64,000 bases of DNA from PALSA-350 sp963794165. GTDB lineage: Bacteria > Acidobacteriota > Terriglobia > Terriglobales > Acidobacteriaceae. The DNA is taken from positions 124,001 to 188,000 of the forward strand of contig CAWCCT010000013.1 of NCBI GenBank assembly GCA_963794165.1, read 5' to 3'. Under the pieces are notes generated by a model that saw nothing but the letters and a program-made list of their open reading frames with translations, did no database searches and was not told where the DNA came from. How positions within the stretch are numbered: the stretch's first letter is position 1; each line of letters begins with the position of its first letter. Positions 8,541-17,632 of this stretch are shown here, piece by piece. The position numbers were made by a program, and so were the translations under genes.

Positions 8541-9662
8541 ATGCCTCTGCCGCAACTCATGATTCCAGCGTCTGCTTCTGGGCAAAGGCTTCAGTTTGCC
8601 AAAGCGTACTCTGTTCTCGAACGGGCGGTTTCGGAGCAGGCTTTTCCGGGCGCGGCCTTCAGTGTTCTCGCCAGAGGCCAGGTACTCGCACTCGATGGTG
8701 TTGGCAGCTTCACCTACGGTCAGCCGGAGGTAACTGTTACCACATCCACGGTCTATGATCTGGCCAGCCTCACCAAGGTGATCGCGACCACTTCCATGGC
8801 TATGCTCCTGTACCAAAATGGGAGGCTGTCACTTGACCAGCCCCTGGTGCAGATTCTGCCCGGTTTTGCCCAGGGCGAAGCTGCCGGAAGTGCGCGGCGT
8901 CGGGTGACTCTGCGCATGCTACTCACCCACTCTTCAGGCCTGCCCGGATACGCGCGCCTGTTCGAGGCTTGCGAAGGGCGTCAGGAGTTGCTCCACGCCT
9001 GCCTTCAGCTTCCACTCCAGTCTCCGCCCGGAGAGCGGGCCGAGTACTCCGATCCGGGATTCATCCTGTTGGGCGAGGCGCTCGCAGCCGTCGCAGGCGA
9101 GGAATTGGAACGCTTCTGCGAACGCGAGGTTTTCACCCCCCTGGCCATGACCAGTACTTGCTTTCGACCGCCCTCTGACTGGCGAACGTCCATCCCGCCG
9201 ACCGAAGAAGACACAACCTTCCGCCACCGCGTCATCCAGGGAGAGGTGCAGGATGAAAATTGCTTTGTGTTGGGGGGGATCGGCGGACACGCCGGCCTTT
9301 TCTCCAATGCCCTGGATCCGCTGCTTTACGCGGATTGCCTGCTCCAGAAGGAGCTACCTTTCGCGGCGGAAACCGTCCAACTATTTACCACCCGTGCGGA
9401 ACTGCCGGCGGAGAGTTCCCGGGCGTTGGGATGGGATACGCCTTCCCAGCCCTCCTCGTCGGGCCGATACTTCGGCCGCCACTCGGCAGGCCATCTCGGC
9501 TATGCGGGAACTTCCCTATGGATCGATTTCGAACGCCGCGTCGCCGTCGTGCTGCTTACCAATCGCACTTGGCCCCGCCGCCAGAGTCAGGCCATTCGCG
9601 CGGTCCGTCCGGCCTTTCACGATGCAGTAATGGAAGCACTAGACCCGGGTTTAGTGCCATAA
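8541..9662 (+). CDS. Beta-lactamase-fold serine hydrolase, possible AmiE-like muropeptide amidase
   Basis: A 373-residue protein of the class C beta-lactamase/PBP-like family. The SxxK nucleophile motif is SLTK (in YDLASLTKVIATT). The second motif is Tyr-Ser-Asp (EYSDPGFILLG), and the third is a His-x-Gly-type HLGYAGTSLWID. No signal peptide is seen. The frame stays open upstream to 8349, but that would cover the divergent gene's start, so the ATG at 8541 is preferred. Just downstream is murQ, then murA. In Bacillus subtilis the beta-lactamase-fold amidase AmiE is encoded beside murQ for MurNAc-peptide recycling, so the same role is inferred here. A generic esterase is the alternative. Confidence 0.8.
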   Translation: MPLPQLMIPASASGQRLQFAKAYSVLERAVSEQAFPGAAFSVLARGQVLALDGVGSFTYGQPEVTVTTSTVYDLASLTKVIATTSMAMLLYQNGRLSLDQPLVQILPGFAQGEAAGSARRRVTLRMLLTHSSGLPGYARLFEACEGRQELLHACLQLPLQSPPGERAEYSDPGFILLGEALAAVAGEELERFCEREVFTPLAMTSTCFRPPSDWRTSIPPTEEDTTFRHRVIQGEVQDENCFVLGGIGGHAGLFSNALDPLLYADCLLQKELPFAAETVQLFTTRAELPAESSRALGWDTPSQPSSSGRYFGRHSAGHLGYAGTSLWIDFERRVAVVLLTNRTWPRRQSQAIRAVRPAFHDAVMEALDPGLVP

Positions 9663-9767
9663 CCCAAAAGTGTTTGTGGGGATGGCACGCTAAGCCCTAA
9701 TTTCAGAGCAAAGTTTCGTCACTTAGAGATAAAATCATTTAGTTGAGTGGGAGCTGAGTAAACCAAC

Positions 9768-10742
9768 ATGGCCACAACAAGTACTATTCACACGGAGACA
9801 GGCACCGGCCAGGAAGCGAATAACGATCAGCCGCAAGACCTGCACGAACTGACGACGGAAAGTTCCAACGAAGCTTCGATGGGCTTCGACACCAAATCCG
9901 CCCTCGAAATCGCCCGCATCATCAACCACGAAGACTCAAAAATTGCTGCCGCAGTCAAGAAGTCACTCCCCGAAATAGCTCTGGTCATCGATATGGTCGC
10001 ACGCAGCTTGCGCGACGGAGGACGCCTGATCTATGTTGGCGCCGGATCCAGCGGCCGCATCGCCGGGCTGGACTCATCCGAGTGCCCACCCACTTTTTCC
10101 ACCCCTCCGCAAAGCGTGCAGTACATCATGGCCGGGGGCCCCAAGGCTCTCGCATCCGCGGTCGAGGTGAACGAGGATTCAACCGAGCTGGGACAGCGTG
10201 ATATTGCCCGCCGCCGCCCGACCCGCAAAGACGTGGTCATCGGCCTCTCCTCGAGTGGCCGCACGCCGTATGTGGTCGCTGCAGTGGAATATGCTCGTGC
10301 CCGCGGCGCCAAGACGGCCGCCGTCACCTGCAATCACAACACCCCGCTTGCCGGCGCGGCAGACATCTGCATCGTGGCAGAAGTTGGACCCGAAGTGGTC
10401 TCCGGATCGACGCGGATGAAGGCCGCCACGGCGCAGAAGATGGTGCTCAACATGATCACCACCGGCGCCATGACCCGGCTGGGTTACGTCTATGACAACC
10501 TCATGGTCAACGTACACATGCAGAACACCAAGCTGGTGGAGCGCGGCATCAGCATTCTGATGCGCGCCTGCAACATCGACCGCGAGGCGGCTGTGCTCAC
10601 CATCAAATCTGCTGGGCGAAGCGTGCCGGTGGCCTTGGTGATGCTCAAGGCTGGCGTAGACAAACCCGAGGCGGTACGTCGCCTGGCTAAGTCAGACGGT
10701 AATGTTCGGCTGGCAATCGAAGATACAACGCTGGAGTTATAG
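9768..10742 (+). CDS. murQ: N-acetylmuramic acid 6-phosphate etherase
   Basis: A 324-residue SIS-domain protein of the MurQ/GCKR family. Diagnostic motifs are LIYVGAGSSGRIAGLDSSECPPTF (about residues 87-110) and a later GPEVVSGSTRMKAATAQKMVLNM. The first 35 residues are a polar extension. The enzyme cleaves the lactyl ether of MurNAc-6-phosphate to give GlcNAc-6-phosphate and D-lactate, in cytoplasmic cell-wall recycling. It lies between the beta-lactamase-fold hydrolase and murA on the same strand, 34 nt before murA, which suggests one cell-wall operon. Confidence 0.97.
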   Translation: MATTSTIHTETGTGQEANNDQPQDLHELTTESSNEASMGFDTKSALEIARIINHEDSKIAAAVKKSLPEIALVIDMVARSLRDGGRLIYVGAGSSGRIAGLDSSECPPTFSTPPQSVQYIMAGGPKALASAVEVNEDSTELGQRDIARRRPTRKDVVIGLSSSGRTPYVVAAVEYARARGAKTAAVTCNHNTPLAGAADICIVAEVGPEVVSGSTRMKAATAQKMVLNMITTGAMTRLGYVYDNLMVNVHMQNTKLVERGISILMRACNIDREAAVLTIKSAGRSVPVALVMLKAGVDKPEAVRRLAKSDGNVRLAIEDTTLEL

Positions 10743-10775
10743 AACTAGATACGAGTTAGGAGCACCCCCGGGCTC

Positions 10776-12092
10776 ATGGATAAATTTGTGATTCGCGGCG
10801 GTAACCCGCTGCTAGGAACGATTCGGGTGAGCGGAGCCAAGAATTCCGCCCTACCCTGCATGGCCGCCGCGATTCTCACCGAAGACGAAGTGGTCCTGGA
10901 TAATATCCCCCAGGTCAGGGATATTGAAACCGAGCGCAAGCTGCTGGTTTCGATGGGCGCCGAGGTTGAACTCGGTTATGGCCGGGCGCAGCACCGCTCT
11001 ACCATCAGTTGCCGCGTGCTTTCCGATCCAACTGCCAAGTACGAAATCGTCAAGACCATGCGCGCCTCGTCGCTGGTTCTGGGTCCTCTGGTCGCGCGCT
11101 GTGGACTCGCTCGCGTGGCTCAGCCTGGCGGTTGCGCCATTGGCGACCGGCCTATCGATCTGCACCTCAAAGGGCTGGAAGCGATGGGCGCTACCATCCT
11201 GCAGGAACACGGTTACCTGGAAGCGCGCGCCCAACGGCTGCATGGCGCGCACATTGTTTTCGATAAGATCACCGTGACCGGCACAGAAGACCTGCTCATG
11301 GCGGCGGTTCTTGCTGAGGGCGAAACGCTGATGGAGAATTGCGCGCGCGAGCCGGAGGTGGTCGACCTGGCCGCCCTGCTGGTGGCCATGGGCGCGAATA
11401 TACAGGGCGCGGGAACGGCCACCATCCAGGTAAAGGGCGTAAACAAGCTGCACGGCGCCAAACATCGTATCAATCCCGACCGCATCGAAGCCGGCACCTT
11501 TCTGGTGGCGGGAGCTATCAGCGGCGGCGATCTGGTGGTGGCCAACTGCCAGCCAGCGCATCTCTCCGCGATCATTACCAAGCTCGAAGCCTGTGGAGTG
11601 CGCATCACGCAGTTGGGCTCGGACTCGCTACGCGTGCGCAGCGAAGGCAATTTCCAGGCCAACGACATTACCACCGAAGAATATCCAGGGTTTCCCACCG
11701 ACATGCAGGCCCAGTACATGGCTTTAGCCACGCAGGCCGAAGGTACCACCACGGTGGTGGAGAACATCTTCGAGAATCGCTTCATGCATGTAGGGGAGCT
11801 GGTCCGCATGGGCGCGAATATCAAGGTGGACGGCAGGACCGCAACTGTGCGCGGCAAGACGCCGCTGTCATCGGCGGTGGTGATGTGCTCTGACCTGCGC
11901 GCATCGGCGTCGCTGGTGCTGGCTGCGCTGGTGGCGGACGGCGAGTCCATTCTCGATCGCGTTTACCATATCGATCGGGGTTACGAGCGGATTGAAGAGA
12001 AGCTCCGCGGTGTGGGGGCGCAGATCCGCCGCATGGGCGACCTGTTCAGCAGCAACAAGCGCGAGGTCGCATTGGAAGCGCAGGTTTCCTAG
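10776..12092 (+). CDS. murA: UDP-N-acetylglucosamine 1-carboxyvinyltransferase
   Basis: A 438-residue EPSP-synthase-like enzyme of standard length. It starts MDKFVIRGGNPLLGTIRVSGAKNSALP, with the substrate-binding Lys-Asn pair at 22-23. The catalytic loop PGGCAIGDRPIDLH holds the PEP-adduct cysteine (Cys120), the fosfomycin target. The late motif EYPGFPTDMQAQ is also present. It transfers enolpyruvate from PEP to UDP-GlcNAc, the first committed step of peptidoglycan synthesis. Placement after murQ links recycling and synthesis. The presence of Cys rather than Asp predicts fosfomycin sensitivity at the target level. Confidence 0.98.
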   Translation: MDKFVIRGGNPLLGTIRVSGAKNSALPCMAAAILTEDEVVLDNIPQVRDIETERKLLVSMGAEVELGYGRAQHRSTISCRVLSDPTAKYEIVKTMRASSLVLGPLVARCGLARVAQPGGCAIGDRPIDLHLKGLEAMGATILQEHGYLEARAQRLHGAHIVFDKITVTGTEDLLMAAVLAEGETLMENCAREPEVVDLAALLVAMGANIQGAGTATIQVKGVNKLHGAKHRINPDRIEAGTFLVAGAISGGDLVVANCQPAHLSAIITKLEACGVRITQLGSDSLRVRSEGNFQANDITTEEYPGFPTDMQAQYMALATQAEGTTTVVENIFENRFMHVGELVRMGANIKVDGRTATVRGKTPLSSAVVMCSDLRASASLVLAALVADGESILDRVYHIDRGYERIEEKLRGVGAQIRRMGDLFSSNKREVALEAQVS

Positions 12093-12120
12093 CTGCCTGT
12101 TTCTGCATCCGAACAAAGGT

Positions 12121-12606
12121 ATGCCGGATAACGACGCTTTCCTTCGAGATCAACTCTCCCAGCTGCTCCTGGGCGGCAATGCACACGTCGACGTGCTTGC
12201 AGCGCTGAAGGATTTTCCCGCGAAACTGTATGGCGCTAAGCCGGAGAACGCGGCCCACTCCGCCTGGGAGATTCTGGAGCACATGCGCATCGCGCTGCGT
12301 GATTTGTGGGATTTTTCCACCAATCCCGAGTACGTTGAGAAGAAGTGGCCGGATGATTACTGGCCTTCGTCTGCCGCACCGCCTTCGAACGAAGCGTGGC
12401 ACAGCTCAGTGAGAGCGCTTAAGGAAGACCTGGAGGCGTTTGGCGAGCTGGTCAAGAATCCGAGCAGCAATCTTTTTGCACCCATTCCGTGGGCCAAAGA
12501 AGGTCAGACCCTGTTGCGGGAAGTGCTACTCGCCGCGGATCACAACAGCTATCACACTGGGGAGCTGATATTTCTCCGCCGATTGCTGGGCGCCTGGAAG
12601 GGTTGA
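12121..12606 (+). CDS. DinB-family four-helix metalloprotein
   Basis: A 161-residue protein beginning MPDNDAFLRDQLSQLL. It fits the DinB/DUF1572 four-helix bundle, with histidines spaced for one metal site: AHSAWEILEHM near residues 42-52 and AADHNSYHTGEL near 140. Related proteins include thiol-dependent S-transferases (bacillithiol or mycothiol) and many uncharacterised members. The frame is open upstream inside murA, but the ATG at 12121, 28 nt after the murA stop, gives the natural length. Substrate unknown. Confidence 0.8.
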   Translation: MPDNDAFLRDQLSQLLLGGNAHVDVLAALKDFPAKLYGAKPENAAHSAWEILEHMRIALRDLWDFSTNPEYVEKKWPDDYWPSSAAPPSNEAWHSSVRALKEDLEAFGELVKNPSSNLFAPIPWAKEGQTLLREVLLAADHNSYHTGELIFLRRLLGAWKG

Positions 12607-12710
12607 CCCGCCCCTCTAGACCATCCTTACAACAAATCCTCTCGTTCCTCCTCCGCGCTCCGGTGCTTTGTATCAGTGCCCGACTTTACAATCTGCGAAA
12701 AAAACGCGTC

Positions 12711-12870
12711 GTACGAAGAGCACGGGTTCAGCCGTGCCGCAAAAGCCGAGATCGTAACGCGGCTTTAGCCGCTGAGGTACGCTCTTGATGAAAAAAAAGC
12801 GTACCCCAGGGGCTAAAGCCCTCATCAGTCGTGGCGCAGTGCGGCACGGCTGAAGCCGTGCCCTTCGTAC
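12711..12870. repeat. Family B foldback element, copy 1
   Basis: Terminal 30-nt arms (12711-12740 and 12841-12870) are inverted repeats with about three mismatches, reading GCGGCACGGCTGAAGCCGTG then CCCTTCGTAC on the right. Each arm is itself palindromic (GCACGGCTTCAGCCGTGC). Inside are a second inverted pair built on GGCTTTAGCC (near 12762 and 12811) and AGCGTAC facing GTACGCT around an A-rich loop (near 12787). The same design recurs at 14266-14455. The gap 12607-12901 holds nothing else. Confidence 0.85.
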
Positions 12871-12901
12871 AAGTCGGTTTTCAGTGTGTAGGGAGGGGAA
12901 T

Positions 12902-13393
12902 CTACTTCCAGCTTACGGCTAGCTGCCAGCGCATTTGGCGCTGCGCTGTCTTGCGCAGGACGCGCTCGAATTCTTCCATTTCGCGCAGGACGGCCGGGGT
13001 TTCGGTTCCGAGTGCGGTCGGTGATGCCTTCAGGTGGTCGAGCAGAGTGCAAACGGTAATAAGACCGTCTTCGGGCGAAAACCACTGGGGCGGAGGCAAG
13101 GTCTTGGCCCATTCTGGATCACCCGCACCTTCTTCCAACAACAGAGCCATGGAATTCTCATCGGCGGAAAAGAACTCCAATAGCGGCTTGACCCCGATCC
13201 TCTGCGCCATCTTCTCCAGAGCGTCTTCGTTGCGAGCCAGGGCTCTCCCGTTCACGAAGATATCGAAGCCCGGATCCTCACCCTCGACGACGATATATAA
13301 AGTGGCGCCCATCGCCTGCAGTTTATCGCATCCCTGGCTGAATATCGCTTTCTTTGCCTCAGGAATTGCCCAAGAGGGAAACGCTATTGTCAT
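12902..13393 (-). CDS. Conserved hypothetical protein
   Basis: A 163-residue soluble acidic protein, MTIAFPSWAIPEAKKAIF at the N-terminus, with no recognised domain. It contains an alternating strand pattern (ATLYIVVEGEDPGFDIFVNGRALAR) and a helical C-terminus. Its start overlaps the end of the EamA transporter gene by 35 nt on the same strand, so the two are probably co-transcribed. The pair is bracketed by family B foldback copies. Function unknown. Confidence 0.65.
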   Translation of the reverse strand: MTIAFPSWAIPEAKKAIFSQGCDKLQAMGATLYIVVEGEDPGFDIFVNGRALARNEDALEKMAQRIGVKPLLEFFSADENSMALLLEEGAGDPEWAKTLPPPQWFSPEDGLITVCTLLDHLKASPTALGTETPAVLREMEEFERVLRKTAQRQMRWQLAVSWK

Positions 13394-14354
13394 CTTCTGT
13401 CCGAGCGCGCACCACCAGTAGCAAACTTGCCAAGGTAACCACAGAACCGGCGATCATGCTGAACGACAAGGCCGAGCGGAGGAGTAACGCGCTCTCGACA
13501 ATAGCGACCAAAGGCTCGATCCATTGCACTGTGGCGACTTGATAGGCCTCTTGCTGCTGAAGGAGCCAGAAGTAGCAGGCATAGGCCGGGGCGCTCGCCA
13601 CAACTGCCAGAAAGACCACGGACCCGATTGCGTTGCGATTCCATTGCGGCGATTGCCCTCGCTCGAGGACCAAGCTGGCAAGAAAAAGCAACGCTGCGGC
13701 GGTGCCCAGCAGCAAAAAGGTCCCGCCGATCGGGTTGGTGCTCATGAGTTCGCGGCGCGCAATCAGAAGAGAAGCGGCGGTCGATGCGACAGCCAGGAGC
13801 GCTACCGCGGCACCCCCGGCCTGAGCCGCCGAAAACGACGCGCCGACCGCCAGCGCGATTGCTCCCATGGCTACGATCGTCGCTTGCAGCGCACGGCTCG
13901 GCACCCCAGGAGTCGACAACGCCAGCAGCAGTGGCATGGCTGCAAATAGAACAACTACGGTTGCCGATGGAATAAACCGCTGCGCCCAAAGCAGCAGCAC
14001 GAACGGAAGAACGATCATGGTGACCGAGAGCAGCAGGACGAAGCCCAGAGCGCGGCCGCGGGGAAGCCTCAGCCGCTTCCACAGAATCACGGGTATGCAG
14101 AGCACTGCAGCCAACAGAAAGCGGGCGGCCGCTCCCCGAAAGGGCGAAACGTACTCGGCCAGCGTCTCAGCAGCGATCCAACTCGTTCCCCAAACGACGC
14201 CCAGTGCTGCAAGGGCCAACCAGCGCTTAGGAGAGATGGATTTTACAGACTGCGGGAGAGGCCCCTGGACGAAGGGCACGGCTTCAGCCGTGCCACATCC
14301 TAACTGGACTGATGAGGGCTTTAGCCCCTGAGGTACGTCTTCCCGATGGTTCAT
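13359..14354 (-). CDS. EamA/DMT-superfamily transporter with repeat-derived N-terminus
   Basis: About ten hydrophobic segments in two EamA repeats (first repeat from WLALAALGVVWGTSWIAAETLAEYVSPFRGAAARFLLAAVL) identify a drug/metabolite-type inner-membrane exporter. The substrate is not predictable. The open frame starts at an ATG at 14354 inside a family B foldback element. Residues about 19-30 (GCGTAEAVPFVQ) are translated repeat sequence, so the first 35 or so residues are unlike any EamA protein. An internal GTG at 14279 is an alternative start, also within the repeat. Insertion of the element may have replaced the original 5' end. The gene overlaps the hypothetical gene after it by 35 nt and lies downstream of the pnp terminator. 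Confidence 0.8.
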   Translation of the reverse strand: MNHREDVPQGLKPSSVQLGCGTAEAVPFVQGPLPQSVKSISPKRWLALAALGVVWGTSWIAAETLAEYVSPFRGAAARFLLAAVLCIPVILWKRLRLPRGRALGFVLLLSVTMIVLPFVLLLWAQRFIPSATVVVLFAAMPLLLALSTPGVPSRALQATIVAMGAIALAVGASFSAAQAGGAAVALLAVASTAASLLIARRELMSTNPIGGTFLLLGTAAALLFLASLVLERGQSPQWNRNAIGSVVFLAVVASAPAYACYFWLLQQQEAYQVATVQWIEPLVAIVESALLLRSALSFSMIAGSVVTLASLLLVVRARTEDDNSVSLLGNS

Positions 14355-14455
14355 GTTGAACTTCTTCCTACATGCTTGAAAAGCGTACTTCGGCGGCTAA
14401 AGCCGTGTGGCGAGTTTGACATCTACGGCACGGCTGAAGCCGTGCCCTTCGTCCA
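14266..14455. repeat. Family B foldback element, copy 2
   Basis: Perfect 29-nt inverted arms (14266-14294 and 14427-14455) begin TGGACGAAGGGCACGGCTTC, each containing the GCACGGCT/AGCCGTGC palindrome. Internal GGCTTTAGCC and GGCTAAAGCC motifs are again inverted. The layout matches copy 1 at 12711-12870. It overlaps the 5' end of the EamA gene and abuts the pnp terminator. Confidence 0.88.
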
Positions 14456-14469
14456 GAGTGCAACGGTCC

Positions 14470-14506
14470 AAAAAACGAAAGGGTTGCGCATAACACGCAA
14501 CCCTTT
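14470..14506 (-). terminator. Rho-independent terminator of pnp
   Basis: Read on the minus strand, AAAGGGTTGCG and CGCAACCCTTT form a perfect 11-bp stem with a 7-nt loop, followed by CG and a run of six T. It sits 24 nt after the pnp stop. Confidence 0.9.
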
Positions 14507-14529
14507 ACTTGGCTCTGCAATTCGTAACG

Positions 14530-16992
14530 TTACTGTGGTCCTCGGCTGCCCCCGCCACCACTACCGCCGCCCGGGCCGCGGCCGCGGCTGCGATGCCTCC
14601 GGCGCCGCTGACCTGCAGGACCGCCTGGACCACCGGCCGACCCAGGCCTCCGAGCTTCGGCAGGTGCGGCATCGGAAGTGCCGTCGGCACGATTGAAGTT
14701 TGGCTCGTCTCCGCCCTCGATAAAGGGCTCATCGTCATCGAACTCTTCCCCGCCTTCGATGGTGATGGTGCTGGCATTCGATGCCGGTTGCCGCTCCACA
14801 GGAGATTGTGCTTGCGGCCGCGGAGCGCGGGGAGACGAGACTTCGCCGCCACCACCTTCTCCGCCCGAGCCACCTCGGGATGGCTCAGGAAGACCAAGCT
14901 TCTCACGCTGCTCTTTCAGAAGCGCCTTGCGCGAAAGCTTGATTCGGTTGCCCTCGATCCCCAAAACCTTAACCAGTACCTGATCGCCTTCGCGCAATTC
15001 ATCCTTCACGTCTTTTACGCGATGCTCGGCAATCTCACTGATGTGCAACAGCCCGTCGGTGCCAGGGAAAATCTCGACAAACGCTCCGAACTCGGCCAGC
15101 CGCACCACCTTGCCCAGATAGGTTTTGCCTACCTCAGGAACCGCGGTGAGATCGCTGATCATGGCCAGCGCTTTCTTCAGACCTTCTTCGTCGGTCGAGG
15201 CCACATTGACACGCCCGGTATCGTCGACATCGATCTTTACGCCTGTAGCCTCGATGATGCCGCGGATTGTCTTGCCGCCCGGTCCGATGAGATCGCGAAT
15301 CTTGTCTGTCGGTATTTGCAAGGTGTGAATCTGTGGAGCAAACTTGGAACGCTCGGTGCGCGGACTCGCCAGCACTGCATCCATCTGGTCCAGCAGGAAC
15401 AACCGTCCGCGGCGAGCCTGTTCGAGAGCCTCGCGCATGATCTGCCCGGTGACGCCGCTGATCTTGATGTCCATCTGCAGAGCGGTGATACCCTCGCGCG
15501 TGCCGGCCACCTTGAAGTCCATATCGCCATAGTGGTCTTCCGCACCGGCGATGTCGGTCAGGATGGCGTAGTCGTCGCCCTCCTTGACCAGTCCCATCGC
15601 CACACCGGCAACGGCTGCCTTCAGCGGAATGCCCGCTTCCATCAGGGCCAGGCTGGCGCCGCAAACGCTGGCCATCGACGAGGAGCCATTCGACTCCAGA
15701 ATGTCGGAAACCACACGCAAGGTGTACGGAGATTCATCTTCGCCGGGCAGCACCGCGGCGATGGCACGCTCGGCCAAAGCGCCGTGGCCAATCTCGCGCC
15801 GGCCTACGCCCGTCATGCGGCCCACTTCCCCTACCGAGAACGGGGGGAAGTTGTAGTGCAGCATGAATCGCTTACGCTGTTCGCCCTGGAAGGTCTCGAG
15901 ACGTTGCACGTCATCCGAGGTCCCCAGAGTTACTGTAACCAGGGCCTGGGTCTCACCGCGGGTAAACAGCGCGGAGCCATGGACACGGGGCAAAACACCG
16001 ACTTCAATAGTGATTTCCCGGATCTGATCGAAGCTGCGGCGATCGGGACGTATGCGCTCTTTGGTCACCTGCTCACGGAAAATTTTCTCGCGCACAACTT
16101 CCAAATATTTAGAGAGCTTCTTCTTGGCATCCGCGTCCCCTTCGGGCAGCTCCTTCGCCAGCTCGTCCTTGATCTGCTTCACCAGCGCGTAGCTTTCCGC
16201 CTTGGGATGGGTCTTGGTGTCAAGCGCGTCCTTCAACCTGTCGCCGACCTTGGCCTGAAGCGTAGCGTAGTAGCCGTGATCGAACTCGAGGGGAGGCACT
16301 ACACGCTTCGGCTTTCCTGCCTTGGCAACCAACTCTTCGATCACGGCACAGATCTTCTTGGCCTCGTTGTGGCCGAATTCGATGGCATCGACCACCGTAT
16401 CCTCACTGACACCGGTAGCGCCGCTCTCAATCATCACTACGCCGTCTTTTGTGGCGACGACGGTGATATTCAACTTGCTCTCGAGCCGCTCAGCATAGGA
16501 AGGATTGACGATGAACTGGCCATCCACCTGGCCGACGCGGACCGCTCCAATGGGGCCGCCGAAAGGGATATCAGAAAGAGCCAGGGCCGCTCCAGCGGCG
16601 TTGATGCCGACCACGTCGGGATCGTTGTCTTTATCCGCAGACAGGACCAGGGCGATCACCTGGGTCTCATTGCGGAAATTTTTGGGGAACATGGGACGAA
16701 TGGGGCGGTCGATCTGGCGGCAGGTGAGAACCTCACGCTCGCTGGGCCGGCCTTCGCGCTTGATAAAGCCACCGGGAATGCGGCCACCGGCGTAGGTGTA
16801 TTCACGGTAATCCACCGTCAAGGGGAAAAAATCGAGTCCTTCTTTGGGATCCGGCGCGGCCACAGCGGTGGCCAGAACTACGTTGTCGCCTTGGGTCACA
16901 ACTACTGCACCGGAGGCCTGCTTGGCCAGGCGGCCTGTTTCAAAAGTCAACCGCTTGCCACCGGCAAGTTCGACCGCTACTTCTTGTTTCAT
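14530..16992 (-). CDS. pnp: Polyribonucleotide nucleotidyltransferase (PNPase)
   Basis: An 820-residue protein. Two RNase PH cores surround the alpha-helical linker, followed by a KH domain (IRDLIGPGGKTIRGIIEATG) and an S1 domain (GKTYLGKVVRLAEFGAFVEIFPGTDGLLHISEI). A roughly 110-residue low-complexity tail is rich in Gly, Arg, Pro and Glu, beyond the usual length of about 700. It performs phosphorolytic 3'-5' RNA decay and is part of degradosome-like complexes. The tail could be a protein- or RNA-binding appendage. The start MKQEVAVELAGGK at 16992 has AGGA just upstream. The frame is open further upstream to a GTG at 17124, but that leader is non-homologous. It lies downstream of rpsO, the conserved order, and ends at a strong terminator. 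Confidence 0.98.
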   Translation of the reverse strand: MKQEVAVELAGGKRLTFETGRLAKQASGAVVVTQGDNVVLATAVAAPDPKEGLDFFPLTVDYREYTYAGGRIPGGFIKREGRPSEREVLTCRQIDRPIRPMFPKNFRNETQVIALVLSADKDNDPDVVGINAAGAALALSDIPFGGPIGAVRVGQVDGQFIVNPSYAERLESKLNITVVATKDGVVMIESGATGVSEDTVVDAIEFGHNEAKKICAVIEELVAKAGKPKRVVPPLEFDHGYYATLQAKVGDRLKDALDTKTHPKAESYALVKQIKDELAKELPEGDADAKKKLSKYLEVVREKIFREQVTKERIRPDRRSFDQIREITIEVGVLPRVHGSALFTRGETQALVTVTLGTSDDVQRLETFQGEQRKRFMLHYNFPPFSVGEVGRMTGVGRREIGHGALAERAIAAVLPGEDESPYTLRVVSDILESNGSSSMASVCGASLALMEAGIPLKAAVAGVAMGLVKEGDDYAILTDIAGAEDHYGDMDFKVAGTREGITALQMDIKISGVTGQIMREALEQARRGRLFLLDQMDAVLASPRTERSKFAPQIHTLQIPTDKIRDLIGPGGKTIRGIIEATGVKIDVDDTGRVNVASTDEEGLKKALAMISDLTAVPEVGKTYLGKVVRLAEFGAFVEIFPGTDGLLHISEIAEHRVKDVKDELREGDQVLVKVLGIEGNRIKLSRKALLKEQREKLGLPEPSRGGSGGEGGGGEVSSPRAPRPQAQSPVERQPASNASTITIEGGEEFDDDEPFIEGGDEPNFNRADGTSDAAPAEARRPGSAGGPGGPAGQRRRRHRSRGRGPGGGSGGGGSRGPQ

Positions 16993-17192
16993 AAAATCCT
17001 CATTTCGTATGTGCACAAAGGGCGGGGCGCGTGCGGAGGGCGGGGATGGTACGAGCGCGAGAAGCAAGATGCGCAGACGGATCACCGGACGCGCGCTTGC
17101 CAGCCGGTGCAAACCAGTGTGCACCAGCCGTCTCAGCGTACCCCTTGATCCAGTCTCTTCGCCTTATTGTGGAGTACAAGTTGCTCGCTTGT

Positions 17193-17459
17193 TTACTTGC
17201 GGATGCCCAGCTTACCGATGACATCGCGGTAGCGGTCAGAATTGTTCGTCTTGAGATAGTCCAGCAGACGGCGGCGCTTACTCACCAGCATCAACAGACC
17301 GCGCCTGGAGGCGTGATCTTTCTTGTGAAGCTTGAAGTGCTCAGTCAGCTCGCCAATACGTTCACTGAGAATCGCAATCTGCACTTCCGGGCTACCCGTG
17401 TCACTGTCATGGGTGCGAAAGCGCGTAATAACTTCGGTCTTCTTTGCAGTTGCCAGCAC
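17193..17459 (-). CDS. rpsO: 30S ribosomal protein S15
   Basis: An 88-residue S15 of normal length, with the hallmarks FRTHDSDTGSPEVQIAILSERI and HKKDHASRRGLLMLVSKRRRLLDYL. It binds 16S rRNA in the platform of the small subunit. The start is GTG. It is followed by pnp 200 nt downstream, the widely conserved rpsO-pnp order. Confidence 0.98.
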   Translation of the reverse strand: MLATAKKTEVITRFRTHDSDTGSPEVQIAILSERIGELTEHFKLHKKDHASRRGLLMLVSKRRRLLDYLKTNNSDRYRDVIGKLGIRK

Positions 17460-17632
17460 GGCAGCGCGTTACTCCTCTACGTTAAATCGAGTCCACTCTC
17501 TAAGTGTCTGACAAATAATAACATGCCTTCGGTGGTGCAGTCCATGCGCAGAGGGCACCTGCAGGGGCTCAATGCCCGTTTTGAGACGGTGCGTTGAAGA
17601 GGCGCAGGAGCTAAAAAGCGCTCTCCTGAAGG

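Noticed and set aside
14509..17148. A very long open frame antisense to pnp (about 880 codons)
   Set aside because: It is a mirror of the GC-rich pnp coding sequence; the product has no family pattern while pnp is unmistakable.
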